From positions 248,001-312,000 of the forward strand of contig QNQO01000640.1 of assembly GCA_003290165.1 (NCBI GenBank): a stretch of 64,000 nt of DNA, written 5' to 3'. This document shows positions 1 to 10,712 of the stretch, one piece after another. Below the pieces are notes generated by a model. The model ran no database searches. It saw only the letters and a list, made by a program, of their open reading frames with translations, and was not told where the DNA came from. The stretch comes from Berberis thunbergii. Taxonomy: Eukaryota > Streptophyta > Magnoliopsida > Ranunculales > Berberidaceae. A program made the position numbers and the translations under genes. Every line of letters begins with the position of its first letter. Within the stretch, counting starts at the first letter, position 1.

Positions 1-699
1 AGGGAATCTTGTGAGTTTTGGCTATATTTTCTCTTGGGCAACCTTATAGCCTCTTGGACACTTGTCTGTAACCTTAAGTTTTTTTTGCAAGCATCCCAAT
101 AGCTGACTTTACCTAAAAAATTTCTTGCTGATTAAAAAGTATAAAAAGATGATGGATAGATAATCTTTTGGTTTCCCCTTTTTGTGGAGGTATTTATGGC
201 ATCATTTCTAATGCATACATAAACTAACAAGTTAATTTGTGTAATTAGTTTCTACAAAAGGTGGGATAACTCTCAGTATTTGGGACAACAGGGAAAAGGG
301 CCACTGCAGGGGGTGGCACCACCTTGAAATGTAACTTGCAAGCTGGAGGTCAGGATCTAAACGCAAACACTAAGAAACACTACTAAATAATAATCGTATG
401 TGTTAGGGTGAAGGTGTTAAAAAGAGGGTTGCTGCTGATAGGATGGATCTGAACTTAAACTGTATGCAGAAGTGAATCAAAAGGAAACCATCGGAAGAGC
501 TATTAGTAAACACCAAGCTTTGTAATGAAAGTAATATCTGTGCCAAACTGATATGTCAATGCAAGAAGAGATTTGAGTACATATTTGACACAATAAGTAG
601 TAAATATCTAAGGAACTATGTGCTAGGTAAGTACTAGTGTAATGCTCATGCCGCTATGTAAATAGTAGCTCAGTTATTACTAATCACATGTTCTTTTAC
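1..699. repeat. Dispersed repeat module M1, copy 1 (first part)
   Basis: This stretch recurs near 15.41-16.1 kb and, from about 285 on, at 57.47-58.05 kb. Shared landmarks are GGTGGGATAACTCTCAG near 262, GTGGCACCACCTTGAAATG near 313 and a run ending in AATCACATGTTC near 682. A second, partial copy of the 360-690 part follows at 905-1250, so the module is internally duplicated here. I see no convincing reading frame. It could be an old intron or spacer carried along by segmental duplication, since at the other two sites it sits beside the same flanking blocks. Confidence 0.7.
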
Positions 700-904
700 A
701 CCCACCTCTTCTTTAACAATATTTGCTTGTTTAGCAATGAGATACCAAATGCAGGCATTTACACCTACCTCTTTTTCAACTTGTGATACATTGTCTAAAG
801 GCGATGGATTCACAGCAGTGTAATCAGTTGTGTGGGCGCAATCTTTTGAAACAACTTATTCCATGTTCATATTTCATATTGTTGTTTCAGAAGATTGCGC
901 CACA
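700..904 (-). pseudogene. Exon-A fragment of the two-membrane-segment gene family, with an inverted stub
   Basis: On the minus strand this contains the exon called A in the family described at 32914-34104, with its flanking introns. At about 866 the sequence turns round: the last intron bases and first exon-A bases follow again on the plus strand, so the GGCGCAATCTT end is mirrored as AAGATTGCGCC around a short spacer. The same junction sits at the centre of the larger palindrome near 56196. No other exon of the family is present. It is a non-functional fragment. Confidence 0.75.
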
Positions 905-1372
905 ATAAGAAACACTAAGAAACACTAAGAAACACTACTAAATAATAATCGAATGTGTTAGGGTGGAGGTGTTAAAAAGAGGGTTGTTGCTGGTCGGATG
1001 GATCTGAACTTAAATTGTATGCAGAAGTGAATCAAAAGGACACCATCGCAAGAGCTATTAGTAAACACCAAGCCTTGTAATGAAATTAATATCTGTGCAG
1101 TTTGGCACTGATATGTCAATGCAAGAAGGGATTTGAGTATTTGACACAATGTGTAGTAAATACCTAAGAAACTCTGGGCCAGGTAAGTACTAGTGTTGCT
1201 CATGCCGCTATGTAAATAGTAGCTCAGTTATTACTAATCACATGTTCTTTTTGGCTATGCACATTTTTATTAGCAATGAAGTAGGAAATGCAAGTACATG
1301 TGATTTATAGGATCATAATTTACTGTTCAGTCAATCATTAAGCAGGCATTCCACTGTATTTGTATCTTTCCC
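905..1372. repeat. Repeat module M1, second partial copy
   Basis: This starts with AAGAAACACT three times in tandem and then repeats the 360-690 segment (GTGTTAGGGTGGAGGTG, GCAAGAGCTATTAGTAAACA). It continues further right than the first copy, to the TTCCACTGTATTTGTATC part also seen near 16090 and 58025. No gene is seen. Confidence 0.7.
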
Positions 1373-2340
1373 ATGACCTCAGATTTCTTGATGTCCTTGT
1401 TATTTGTTGATTCTTTTATCTCTCACTTTTGCTTTGCAATCATGTCTAGCTTCAGAGTTTTGAATGACGATATTTTTTATGCTTGTGAAGCTTTCTTTTT
1501 GCCTAAGAGGGCGACGCATGCGACTTTGGATAACATTCGTCACTATTATTCGTTGTCGGACGATCTAAAAATCATTCTCCCCGAAGAGGGTGATAGTTTT
1601 TGTCATCCAAAGCATTGTTATACCGCTCTGTATCCTAGTATGTTCTATTCTGGCTTTCGGCTTTCGGTTCTTGAGATCGTCTCAGAGTACCTAGATTTTG
1701 CAGGCATCGAGCTTCCGCCCAACTAGTTCTTAACAGTTGGAAGGTGATGATTGTGACCTTAGCAAGGGCTATCGCATCTGGTATCTCCATGAATGTCAGG
1801 GTTGCATCCCTTGGTGGGGTTTAGTGTAAATGTTAACTGCACCCATTGTCGTCGCTCTCCATCTTATTTTAATGGTCTACGAAAGGAGTATGGGGGTTGG
1901 CCGAAACCTTAGTTTTATGCATCCAATGCCTCCAACTATTTTAAGTTGCACGAAAATCAGATTCTACGGTCATTCTGAAAGCCTAAGAGAGTCGAGTTGT
2001 CGCTATTGTTGGAAGAACAAGAATTATGTAGTCATTTTGACAAGCTTCCCTGAGTCTCGGTGGAAGATTTCCTTACTACGGATGCCATTATCCATTGTGG
2101 CTTGTATTCGTCAAGTGAGGCGGGTCGCGCAGAGCCTATTGTAGGTCGTGCTTTGGAGGTGACTGTTGCATGTGCTAGTGATGTGGATGTCGGTCACAAA
2201 TAGAGTTTTGTTAACAAACCCACAAGCCGACTTGCTTCTGTTGCTATCAGATGTTCTAGGAGTGTTAGTTCGATTGTTAGAAAGAGAAAAGTTTCCAAGC
2301 CTCCCAACCCATCTAAGATGTAGGCAATTAGTCAAGGCCG
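1373..2340 (+). pseudogene. Remnant of a transposon-encoded protein (Transposase_28 / gypsy-type N-terminal domain-like)
   Basis: An open stretch of 117 codons runs from 1373 to 1726. Its second half has the pattern of the plant domain named 'putative gypsy type transposon': a YPSMFYSGFRLSVLEIV segment followed by LDFAGIELPPN. After the stop, the trace WKVMIVTLARAIASG appears in a shifted frame, as expected from a small indel. Codons then decay through about 2340 with many stops. The family assignment rests on the look of this one segment and is tentative. The remnant abuts a TRIM-like LTR element on its right and may have belonged to the same insertion history. It is not a functional gene. 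Confidence 0.4.
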
Positions 2341-3035
2341 TGTGACGACTCCTCCTTACTTGATGTTGGATTATTCACTGCAACAATTTTCCAATAATCT
2401 CCACATTTGGCGCGAATTTTCACACATCCTACAATCCATCGACTTGGTCTACAACATCTTGAAGTACGCCTCCTCCTCAAGTATCATGCTTAACCACGAT
2501 TTTGTGGGTATCATTCGGTGTACGGGTTCGACTATTATTGGCGTTATTGGCTCTACCTAGTCGCAACCACCGCACTAACTCCACCTCGTCCAGTCTTGTA
2601 GGATACCACCTTGGCAAGGATCCGGAGCCTAATCTAGATCATTCATCTGGCGGACTGCGCACATGTGATGCTCCACCTGGTTCGCTACCGTGGGCCTGAT
2701 CCCATGAACAATGTGTTGTCTGCACCTCCACCCCGCCAAGTCTCGCTGAACCGTTGGCTCTAATACCACTTGTTAGCGTTAGGCAAGTGCGCACACCTTG
2801 GTTCACTATACATAACAACGATATTGTCCCCAACTCAAACACCACTATATCGAGTCTTTTATACATAAAAAATGAAAATTTTGTTACAATAGAACCAAAA
2901 GTGATGTTGATTATTTAAGAATCGAATTGTGTCGATCGTGGGATAGTATTGAGAAATAGGAAACTTCCTTATAAACCTTGGTGACGACTATTCCTTACTT
3001 GATGTGAGACTATTCAAACCAACACTTTTCCAACA
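2341..3035 (-). mobile_element. TRIM-like LTR retrotransposon remnant, minus strand
   Basis: On the minus strand a candidate 5' LTR spans 3035-2771 (about 265 bp, beginning TGTTGGAAAAG and ending GCTAACA). One base later comes TGGTATTAGAGCC (plus 2756-2768), a primer-binding site complementary to the 3' end of initiator methionine tRNA. The internal part is only about 350 bp without a gag-pol frame. It ends in a purine-rich GTGGAGA and a second LTR start (plus 2396 downward), homologous to the first for about 55 bp and then truncated. Small size, tRNA-Met primer site and missing coding capacity fit terminal-repeat retrotransposons in miniature. It could also be a degraded copia element. Confidence 0.65.
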
Positions 3036-4600
3036 ATATCGTGTTTGACTACCAACCACCATACTTTTAACATATGTATGATTTAATGTAGATAATGTAA
3101 AAAAATAAAATCAATCTCTTACTGAAATAAATCTGAACTACTTCAAATTCAGCATAAAATTAAAGGTCATTTTTATAGAAGAAAGGATGTTACAAACAAT
3201 AGATAACTCAATACAAAGTTGAAAGTTTCAAGTACATTAAACAACATTTGTCACGAACAATAAATAGCTCAATATAAAGCTGAAAGTTTCAAATACATCA
3301 AACAACATAATATCAATAAGGCGTGCTCAAACGAATCAACCTTGCTAGACGATGAAGACCATGGCCAAGACATAACCAATTATGCCAAGTAAGATAGCAA
3401 CTCTAAGGGCGTATTTAAGCTTCTTGATACTCCTTGAGAACTTTGGGCTAATGATGCAGATTATCAGTACAACCATTGCAGCAGTCGATGAAGACACACC
3501 AAAGAAAATGTTACTAGCAAAGTGCATACACTTTAGAAGATGATGTGTATAGTCTTTCCACCCACTTGTAAGAATGCAAAATTTCCACTGGTTCCAATAG
3601 TCATAACTCCAATTCCAACACTTTTCATTTTCTCTAATATTAGGGGATCTTCATATTCTTCAGACATGTTAGAGTCATATTTCGGCAAATCTCCCTGCCC
3701 TCAGAACATATGGCTCATACATGTATGTAACAAATGGACATACCCCAAGGACATTTAAATGGCATTGTCACACACAGCATAAAATGGTTAGCCTATGTAC
3801 ATACCTTCTGTGGCGACAAATTATCATCCTCAACAGCTACAATGTGATCACCTTTTAGGGGAACCTCAATAATGTGTATTTTCTTCGAGGAAAACAATTT
3901 TGTTTGTCTTATTTCAATTGAACTACAAAAAGAAATATGAATAAGATTAATGTTTTACTCTCAGGCAATGTCTTCACCATTTAATATTGCTTGTTTAGCA
4001 ATGTGATACATAAATCCAAATGTAGGCATTTACGCCTACCTCTTCTTTAACTTGTGATACATTATCCGAAGGTGATGGTTTCAAAGCGGTGCAATCAATT
4101 GTGTGGGCGCAATCTTCTGAATCAACAATATGAAATATGAACATGTAAGCTTACTTCTTTTTTCTAAGAAGAAATTTGAGCATTGTCAGAAAACTATCTC
4201 CCTAAGAAGAATTGAATATTTTTCAAACTTTTCGGTAGACCGGACCTAATAAACCTAAGTTGATAGGATGTAAATGACAGACCCGATTATGTTGGATTAA
4301 ACGTCTCACAAATTTACAACTAATTTATGGAACATTTAGGAAATTGTCAAGTTATATGGGTATGCTCATGTAGTCATGTGGATTAAGGGATTACACTTCA
4401 AATTAATTGGAGGTAATTTTAATAAAAGAAAAAGAAAAATAATCAAATTTGCATACTGATGGCAGATAAAAATATAAACAAAATAGCAGCATAATCAATT
4501 TATTAATAGGTAAAGAAATAATTGAAACTTAAATTTCAAAATTAATGAACATACCAGAATCTGTGAACAAAGTTTTGGGTGAAGACATATCCACCAGGTC
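3036..4600 (-). pseudogene. Membrane-family copy C1 (four exons, frameshifted)
   Basis: Minus-strand exons homologous to the intact gene at 32914-34104 are exon 1 (4588-4555), exon A (4116-4040), exon B (3864-3805) and exon C (3694 to about 3345). All splice sites are GT-AG and phases match (34+77+60 nt before exon C). Exons 1, A and B read open. In exon C, one A is missing in the ACTATACAC-ATCATCTTC segment near 3542 compared with copies at 9.2 and 33.1 kb. Translation therefore stops just before the first membrane segment. The 3'-flanking part (about 3100-3340) contains the family's tandem 3'-UTR units. Recently disabled pseudogene. Confidence 0.8.
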
Positions 4601-6440
4601 TAATAAAATTGAAGGGAAAAACAAAACAAAACAAAACACACACACATCATGACACATGAGTAATTCAAAATTCAACAAGGAAAGACGGAACACAGATTTG
4701 CCAATAGATAGAGCCACCATGTATTTTTGCATTCACATCTCAATAAAAAAAAATGACCAACCAAAACGGATGGTTATAAATATGTAACTACGGTGCGAGT
4801 CTAAACCAATGATACAGTAGACTGTATGCATGTATAACACCGATAAATCTAGTGAGTTTCTATGCAGAAGTTCTAAAGGTCGTAAACATATTATCTACGT
4901 AGTTAACCAAACATGAAAAGTGAAAACAGCATGGAGCAGCTCATGAAGACAAATAATTCGATATGATCTTGGCGTTGTTGAAATCAATTTGAATGTATGT
5001 ATATAGTCCTCGTGCATGAAGAAGTAGCAATAGATCAAACAAAGCAATTCATTTTGCAATGCAACACAAATATAGTGTTTAAATATTACGGATTGATGTT
5101 TGTGTAAAGAGTATAGAATAAAAGATACTAAAAATGCAGAGAGATTGAAGTTTAATCAGTTAGGGGTTTGAGTTTAATCTCTTCTACGAAATTTTGAAAC
5201 CAAACACAACAACCTCAAAGCTACTAACTAGTCACTATACACGAAGACTGTCAAAGTTTCTTCATATATAATACAGCTAGAGTGGCAAGGGCCATAAGGC
5301 AACTTCTAGGAAGCTAGAAAATTTGGTCCCCAGACTCGGAAGTTTGCCGACCTTAGTCATGCAGTGTTTTTGTCTAGATTTAAAAAAAAAAATTATTTTT
5401 TCAAAAACACTACACCATGTTTTATTTTAGATCAGTAGAGTTGCTCATAATCACCTGTTAGAGTGCTTAATTTAAATCCCTAAATGCTATAAAGCCACGT
5501 ACTTAAATTTTGTAAATGTAATTGCTTTACAAGAGATGAAACCCTCGCACGTTCCTGAAATCTCAATAAAGTAGATTAGATGTTTGAGAAGTTTGGTGAC
5601 AGCAACGACTATCTCGCACCACCATTTTCTCTCTCTCACATCACCTACTTTCTTTCTCACACCACCATACTTTCTCACACTACCTATATAAATAAAAATC
5701 ATTCATTCCCCCCCCCTGACCATTCAAATCGACAATGATTCTTCCCTCCCTCATTCGAAATATTTTGCAAATCTATTCCAAATCTCTCCTCACACTCAAA
5801 TCTCATCCCTGTCTTTCAAAAACTTTCAAAATACCCTTAAAGTTGAAACCCTTAAACACAAACTCAATAAATATACATAACTTAACATAACAGACAAGCC
5901 CAAAAACATGGTAACATTCGAACCAATTTAAACCTTCAATTGAGACTGATTCTCAAGTTCATCAAAACACGAACGTTGTAGTACTATGAGTTATTTAATA
6001 AACAGAATTTGAAATGAGCAAATTATGGCCATTTTACAAAAGTCGAGCAAATCTGTCCGAAAAATGAAAACGGGATAGTGTTTCTGACTTTCGGCAAACT
6101 TATGTGCTTGATCGAGACCGATTCTCAAGTTGATCAAAACACAAAAATTGTAATACTCTCAGTTATTTAATAAACACAACTTGAATCACTTAAAAATGTT
6201 TTGAAATGAGCAAATTATAGTCATTTTACTTATTTGAATGATGTAGAGGTATCAGTGTTTATTGGTGCACTCGAGCTTCTGATTGATTTTGAGATTAAGA
6301 TCATTAATTGTCAATGAACTTTTGCACAAATGAGTATACCACCTCGCAGCAATTAGAGACTACCTACAAGACACAAAGAAATCACATAACTAATTACTGG
6401 TATAAAATCATTGAGGCACTTTTATTATGATTTCTTCATG
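4601..6440. other. No gene seen; AT-rich spacer with scattered repeats
   Basis: There is no credible coding region on either strand. It holds a simple AAAAC/AC stretch near 4620, and a segment at 4920-4990 (ATGGAGCAGCTCATGAAGAC) that recurs at 42480-42540. It also holds a pair of related blocks at about 5940-6030 and 6115-6235 that share ATTCTCAAGTTSATCAAAAC and GAAATGAGCAAATTAT. A C homopolymer lies near 5708. Confidence 0.6.
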
Positions 6441-7336
6441 TTAGATTTAAATGATTGAATCACAGAAACATCATATGCAATTTTGGCTGCCCTATAAGAC
6501 TAATCATTTTTTTACCACACCTGTTCTCTCTACTTTTTCCTTGAGAGATCAAATGTACTACTACTTTATCTCAAAGCATTCAATTAAAATGATATACACG
6601 CGAAAATTCTTGCAATTTAAAAAAAAAAAAAAAAAAATCCTATTCTTAGCCAACCCACGCACTCATCCCCCTCCTTTTCCCTCTTTGCTGATTGAATTCT
6701 GAACCACCAACGTCCTCCTCCTCGCCTCCCTCTTCTCTCTCATTGTTTCAACACCCCCCCCCCTCACTAGAAGTGCTGCTAAAAATGATACCAAGAAGAA
6801 AAGGTATTTTATAATGAAATACTATTTAGGATACACTTAAAACACTAAACCTTGAATTGGCTGTGGTGATTCCCATGGAGGGAAAGAGGGAAGTGGGTGT
6901 GGAAAGATGGTGGTGTTGGTGGAGATGAACTATAAACATTTTAATTGTTGTTGAAGACAATTTTTTTTTTTAATAATTGTAAGAATTTTCTCGTGTGATA
7001 CACGGATACTTTGATCTTTTTCGAGATGAACTCTTTAATATAAAAAATATTCAATCTCGACTTTAGATTCTTAAAGGGTATTTTGGTCATTTTGGAAACT
7101 AACTATCAACATGCAAACAAACTGAAATAGCTGAAATAGTGATTTATTATGGGGTAACCTCTTATTTATTACTGGGGGCATATCGCAATTGACCTTTATT
7201 TATTTTTTTATTTAGGTATAAATTATAAAAATACACCGTGGCTCTATTTATTGGCAACTTTGAAGATTTTTGAATTACTGATATGTGTGTATGCTTTGTT
7301 TTATTTTTCCCCTTAATTTAATTAGTGTTGGAGGAT
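6441..7336. repeat. Mixed repeat block upstream of family copy C2
   Basis: 6441-6590 is a close copy of 22460-22600 (shared GATTGAATCACA, ATCATATGCAATTTTGGCTG, CCTTGAGAGATCAAATGTAC). The pyrimidine-rich 6650-6770 resembles 34440-34600, and 6880-6950 is the purine-rich reverse of part of the same region, so this is an inverted arrangement. The segment 6785-6860 reappears inverted at about 47115-47210. No gene is seen. Confidence 0.55.
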
Positions 7337-7650
7337 ATGTCTTCACTCCAAACTCCGTTCACAAATTCTGGTATGTTCATTAACTTTGAAATTTTAGTTT
7401 CAATTTTTTTTTATAACAAAAATCTTGTTGCAGATAATGCTCATCTTGTCCTTATAAGAAAATTAAAATTGAACATGACATGAGACCATTGTAAATACCC
7501 CTGAGCCAAACTTGATTGTGTTGCTATTTTGTTCCTTATTTGTCTTTATGAAAATTTGATTATTTTTCCTTCTTCTTTGAAAAAAAAATGTATACCATCA
7601 ATTAATTATATTAATTTGAGGTATAATCCCTTAATTCACATGATCAAAGT

Positions 7651-8175
7651 GTCACGCCCCGATTTTTAAACAACCTAAATTAATAGGTTGTCAAAAAATC
7701 AAGGCACGACATGAACAATTTAAACGGTACAGACATGAGACAATATAGAAAAATAACAAACTTCCTTAAAAATTCTACCTCTCAAAACAAGGTTAACATT
7801 TATCATGCCTAAGCCAACAAAATAAGTCATAAGAATGAATTACATTAATCAATCACAAATAAAAATTTTGACTCAGAATACAAACATTAATAACTAGGGC
7901 ATACATATAAATACCTAGGAAATCAATAAAACAAAATATAACGAAAGGTGTCAAGTCCACCATTACTGTCATGATGCTGGAACCACCTCTACGCTCAAAC
8001 TAACCCTGGTTAGTCTTAGGAGCTGAGCTCATTAAGGACTAAAGCTTAAATAAAACATATATGTGTATGAGCTACGGAATTAGTTTTCTAACAATGGGCT
8101 CAAATTTTAATAGAAAAAATATTCTTCCTAGAATAAAAAGAAATTTAATTTTTAAAAATAAAATAAAATAAACAG
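7651..8175 (+). repeat. Gypsy-type LTR-like sequence in intron 1 of C2
   Basis: This begins TGTCACGCCCCGATTTTT, the type of 5' end common in plant gypsy LTRs. It contains a short palindrome (ACAACCTAAATTAATAGGTTGT) within the first 60 bp. A closely related copy lies at about 39318-39840 in the same position of copy C4. Copies C1 and C3 lack it, so the insertion preceded the C2/C4 duplication. I could not fix the right boundary. Confidence 0.5.
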
Positions 8176-8809
8176 TACATGTTCATATATATTGTTGTTT
8201 TAGAAGATTGCGCCCACACAACTGATTACCACTGATGTGAAACAATCACCTTCATACAATGTATCACAGGTTAAAGAAGAGGTAGGCGTAAATGCTTACA
8301 TATGGTATTATGTATCTCGTTGCTAAACAAACAATATTAATTTGATGATGACACCGCCTGAGAATAAAACATAAATCTTATTCATATTTCTTTTTGTACT
8401 TCGATAAAGGTTCCCCTAAATGGTGATCACATTGTAGATATTATGGATGATAATTCGACGCCACAGATGGTATGTGCATAGGCTAACACTTTTGTGTTGT
8501 ATGTTACAATGTCATTTAAATGTCCTTGGGGTATGTTAACCTTGTAAGAAGATAGCCAGACTTTCAATTTCACAAATCCTTTTTTTTTTTTGTTCTTTCT
8601 TCTGCACTTCACTAAACATAACACTACAAAAATTTTCATGTTTTCCTTGAAGAAAATACTCAATGAGATCCCCCTACCTGGTGATCACATTATAGCTATT
8701 GTGGATAGTAATTCGACGCCACAGACGGTATGTGCTTAGTCCAACCATTTTATGTTGTGTTACAATGTCATTTAAATGTCCTTGGGGCATGTTAACCCCT
8801 TAAGAGGAT

Positions 8810-8955
8810 CAGCCCTTCTATGTGTCGAGGAAAGGGGCGAGGGGGTGGGGTTTTACCACTCATTCCCCTCGAGATTCATAAAATTGCGCATCTCGAAGGC
8901 ACAGGGGCGGTCACACCCACCCCCTCGCCCCTTTCCTCCAAATTTATAATTTTCC
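8810..8955. mobile_element. Hairpin MITE copy 1 (Mutator-type, 9-bp TSD)
   Basis: The element is flanked by TAAGAGGAT (8801-8809 and 8956-8964). The unoccupied duplicate of this intron at about 8548-8558 reads TAAGAAGAT, giving an empty site. The arms are inverted: GAGGAAAGGGGCGAGGGGG on the left pairs with CCCCCTCGCCCCTTTCCTC on the right. A central CTCGAGAT/ATCTCGA pair is also present. The left tip ends in GTCGAGG. See copies at 20205, 34666, 34958 and 36620. Confidence 0.85.
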
Positions 8956-9397
8956 TAAGAGGATAGTCAGACTCTCAATTTCACATTGTTATATCCATTT
9001 GTTGCATACATGTATGAACCAAATGTTCTGATGGCAGGGAAATTTGACGAAATATGACTCTAACATGTCTGAAGAATATGAAGATCCCCTGATATTAGAG
9101 AAAATGAAAGGTGTTGGAATTGGGGTTGTGACTGTTGGAACTGGTGGAAATTTTGCATTCTTGCAAATGGGTGGAAAGACTATACACAATCACCTTCTAA
9201 AGTGTATGCATTTTGCTAGTAACCTTTTCTTCGGTGTGTCTTCCTTGACTGCTGCAATTGTTGTACTAATAATCTACATCATTAGCCCAAAGTCCTCAAG
9301 GAGTATCAAGAAGCTCAAATATGCCCTTAGAGTTGCTATCTTACTTGGCATAATTGGTTATGTCTTGGCTGTGGTCTTCATCCTCCAGCAAGGTTGA

Positions 9398-10712
9398 TAT
9401 TATATTGTTTGCGTCATATGTTGTTTGATGTATTTGAAACTTTCATCAGCTTTGTATTAAGTTGTCTATTGTTTGTGATATTTGTTTCAGCTTTGTATTA
9501 AGTTATCTATTGTTTGGGATATATGTTGTTTGATGTATCTTAAACTTTCAACTTTGTATTATCTGTTGTTTCGTTCCATCTATTAAAATAACCTTAAAAT
9601 TTCTGTTGAATTTGAAGTAGTTCAGGTTTCACAGTTCAGTCTTTGTTATATTTTTTTCAGCGAGAGATTGATTTGTTGTTTTTTGCATTTCTACTATGTG
9701 GCCCATCATTTCCCTTTCAAAGTTTGATTTTTTTCAATTATTTTCTCTAAATTGCACTTAGTTATTCAATCATTGTTTATGTGATTCAGTTATTATTTCC
9801 AATTATTTGTTGTTTATGTGATTAAGTTATTTAAACATAAATATAGAGTGAGAAAGATGCCAGCATTTCCCGACAAAGGCGCTATTGGGATATTCTAAAG
9901 CCAACTTCCTGTTGAATTGAAAGTTTGATATCCCAGTGACTAACTCATTGATCAAAGGAAGACACATTACACTTGAGCTCCCCACACTGACCCACTAAAG
10001 AGGACCAAACAACAATTGGGGAAGGGCATTCAAAGAAAATATGTGGAAACTATTCCTGAGCACCTATTATTGCTAATCAAACCCTTCTGGCCAAGTTGTC
10101 AACTGTTAATCTACACCCATACACAAATGTCCAAACTAATAAGTTAGGTCATGGAAATGGTTGATTGTTCCACATAATAGAGTGTGAGAAGACAGCGTTA
10201 GGATTTCCCATGAGATTTGAACATGAATGTGTTTGTTTTACCATCTCAACCCCATTTGCCATTCTCAGGTTAAAGCACTATCAGATTAACTTGAACAATC
10301 TAACCAACAAAGGGAGTTCCCAATCAAAATGCCTTTGTAAAGAAACAAGTCCGAGATGTGATCCGTCTCAGAATCAACAAAACCTTGAGCAATGGGACCT
10401 TATTTTAGGAAAACTCTTAAAAATGTCATTGAACTCCTCTTTCAAGGGATTGCCAATGTGCTAGTTGCCCATTTAGCACTCCGAAATTTGATCCCATCTC
10501 CCAAGCCAACTTTGAACCCTCTTGAATGATCAATTCAAGTTATTTCTTTGTTGTTATTTGACATTGTGCATTCTCGTTGAAGTGGCACTCCATGTGTTAG
10601 GTCTTGAATCAACTCATTTTAAAAACCGTCTCCAAAAAAGCATTCCGCACATCTCCATTTACATTAAAATTTACATCATCTACAATTAACATGATCTTCC
10701 TATCCTTTGTTG
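9398..10712. repeat. 3' flank of C2: tandem 3'-UTR units and duplicated spacer
   Basis: 9400-9560 holds tandem units built on GCTTTGTATTAAGTTATC and TGTTGTTTGATGTAT. From 9600 to about 10015, and again from about 10535 to 10700, the sequence matches 56810-57230 and 57230-57385. The intervening 10015-10535 has no counterpart there. It contains an open stretch of 99 codons (10165-10464) that I do not recognise and do not call a gene. Confidence 0.65.

Larger units (their letters stand above)
7337..9397 (+). pseudogene. Membrane-family copy C2 (exon-A frameshift, exon B duplicated)
   Basis: Plus-strand exons are exon 1 (7337-7370, ATG then phase 1), exon A (8204-8281), exon B (8410-8469), a second decayed exon B (about 8670-8729) and exon C (9038-9397). 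Exon C is fully open for 119 residues and contains both membrane segments. In exon A an extra C after GATTA produces an immediate in-frame TGA, so the spliced message cannot encode the family protein. Intron 1 carries LTR-like sequence from about 7651, shared with copy C4. Intron B-C carries a duplicated exon B and a hairpin MITE (8810-8955). Other copies are identical in layout, so this is a genuine but broken paralogue. Confidence 0.8.

Noticed and set aside
262..330. Exon of a small GTPase (ITLSIWDN-like reading) in module M1
   Set aside because: The resemblance is eight residues long, ends in stops, and no G-box motifs follow in any of the three copies.
10165..10464. 99-codon open stretch upstream of the LINE
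   Set aside because: No recognisable domain, no promoter, and absent from the paralogous spacer.
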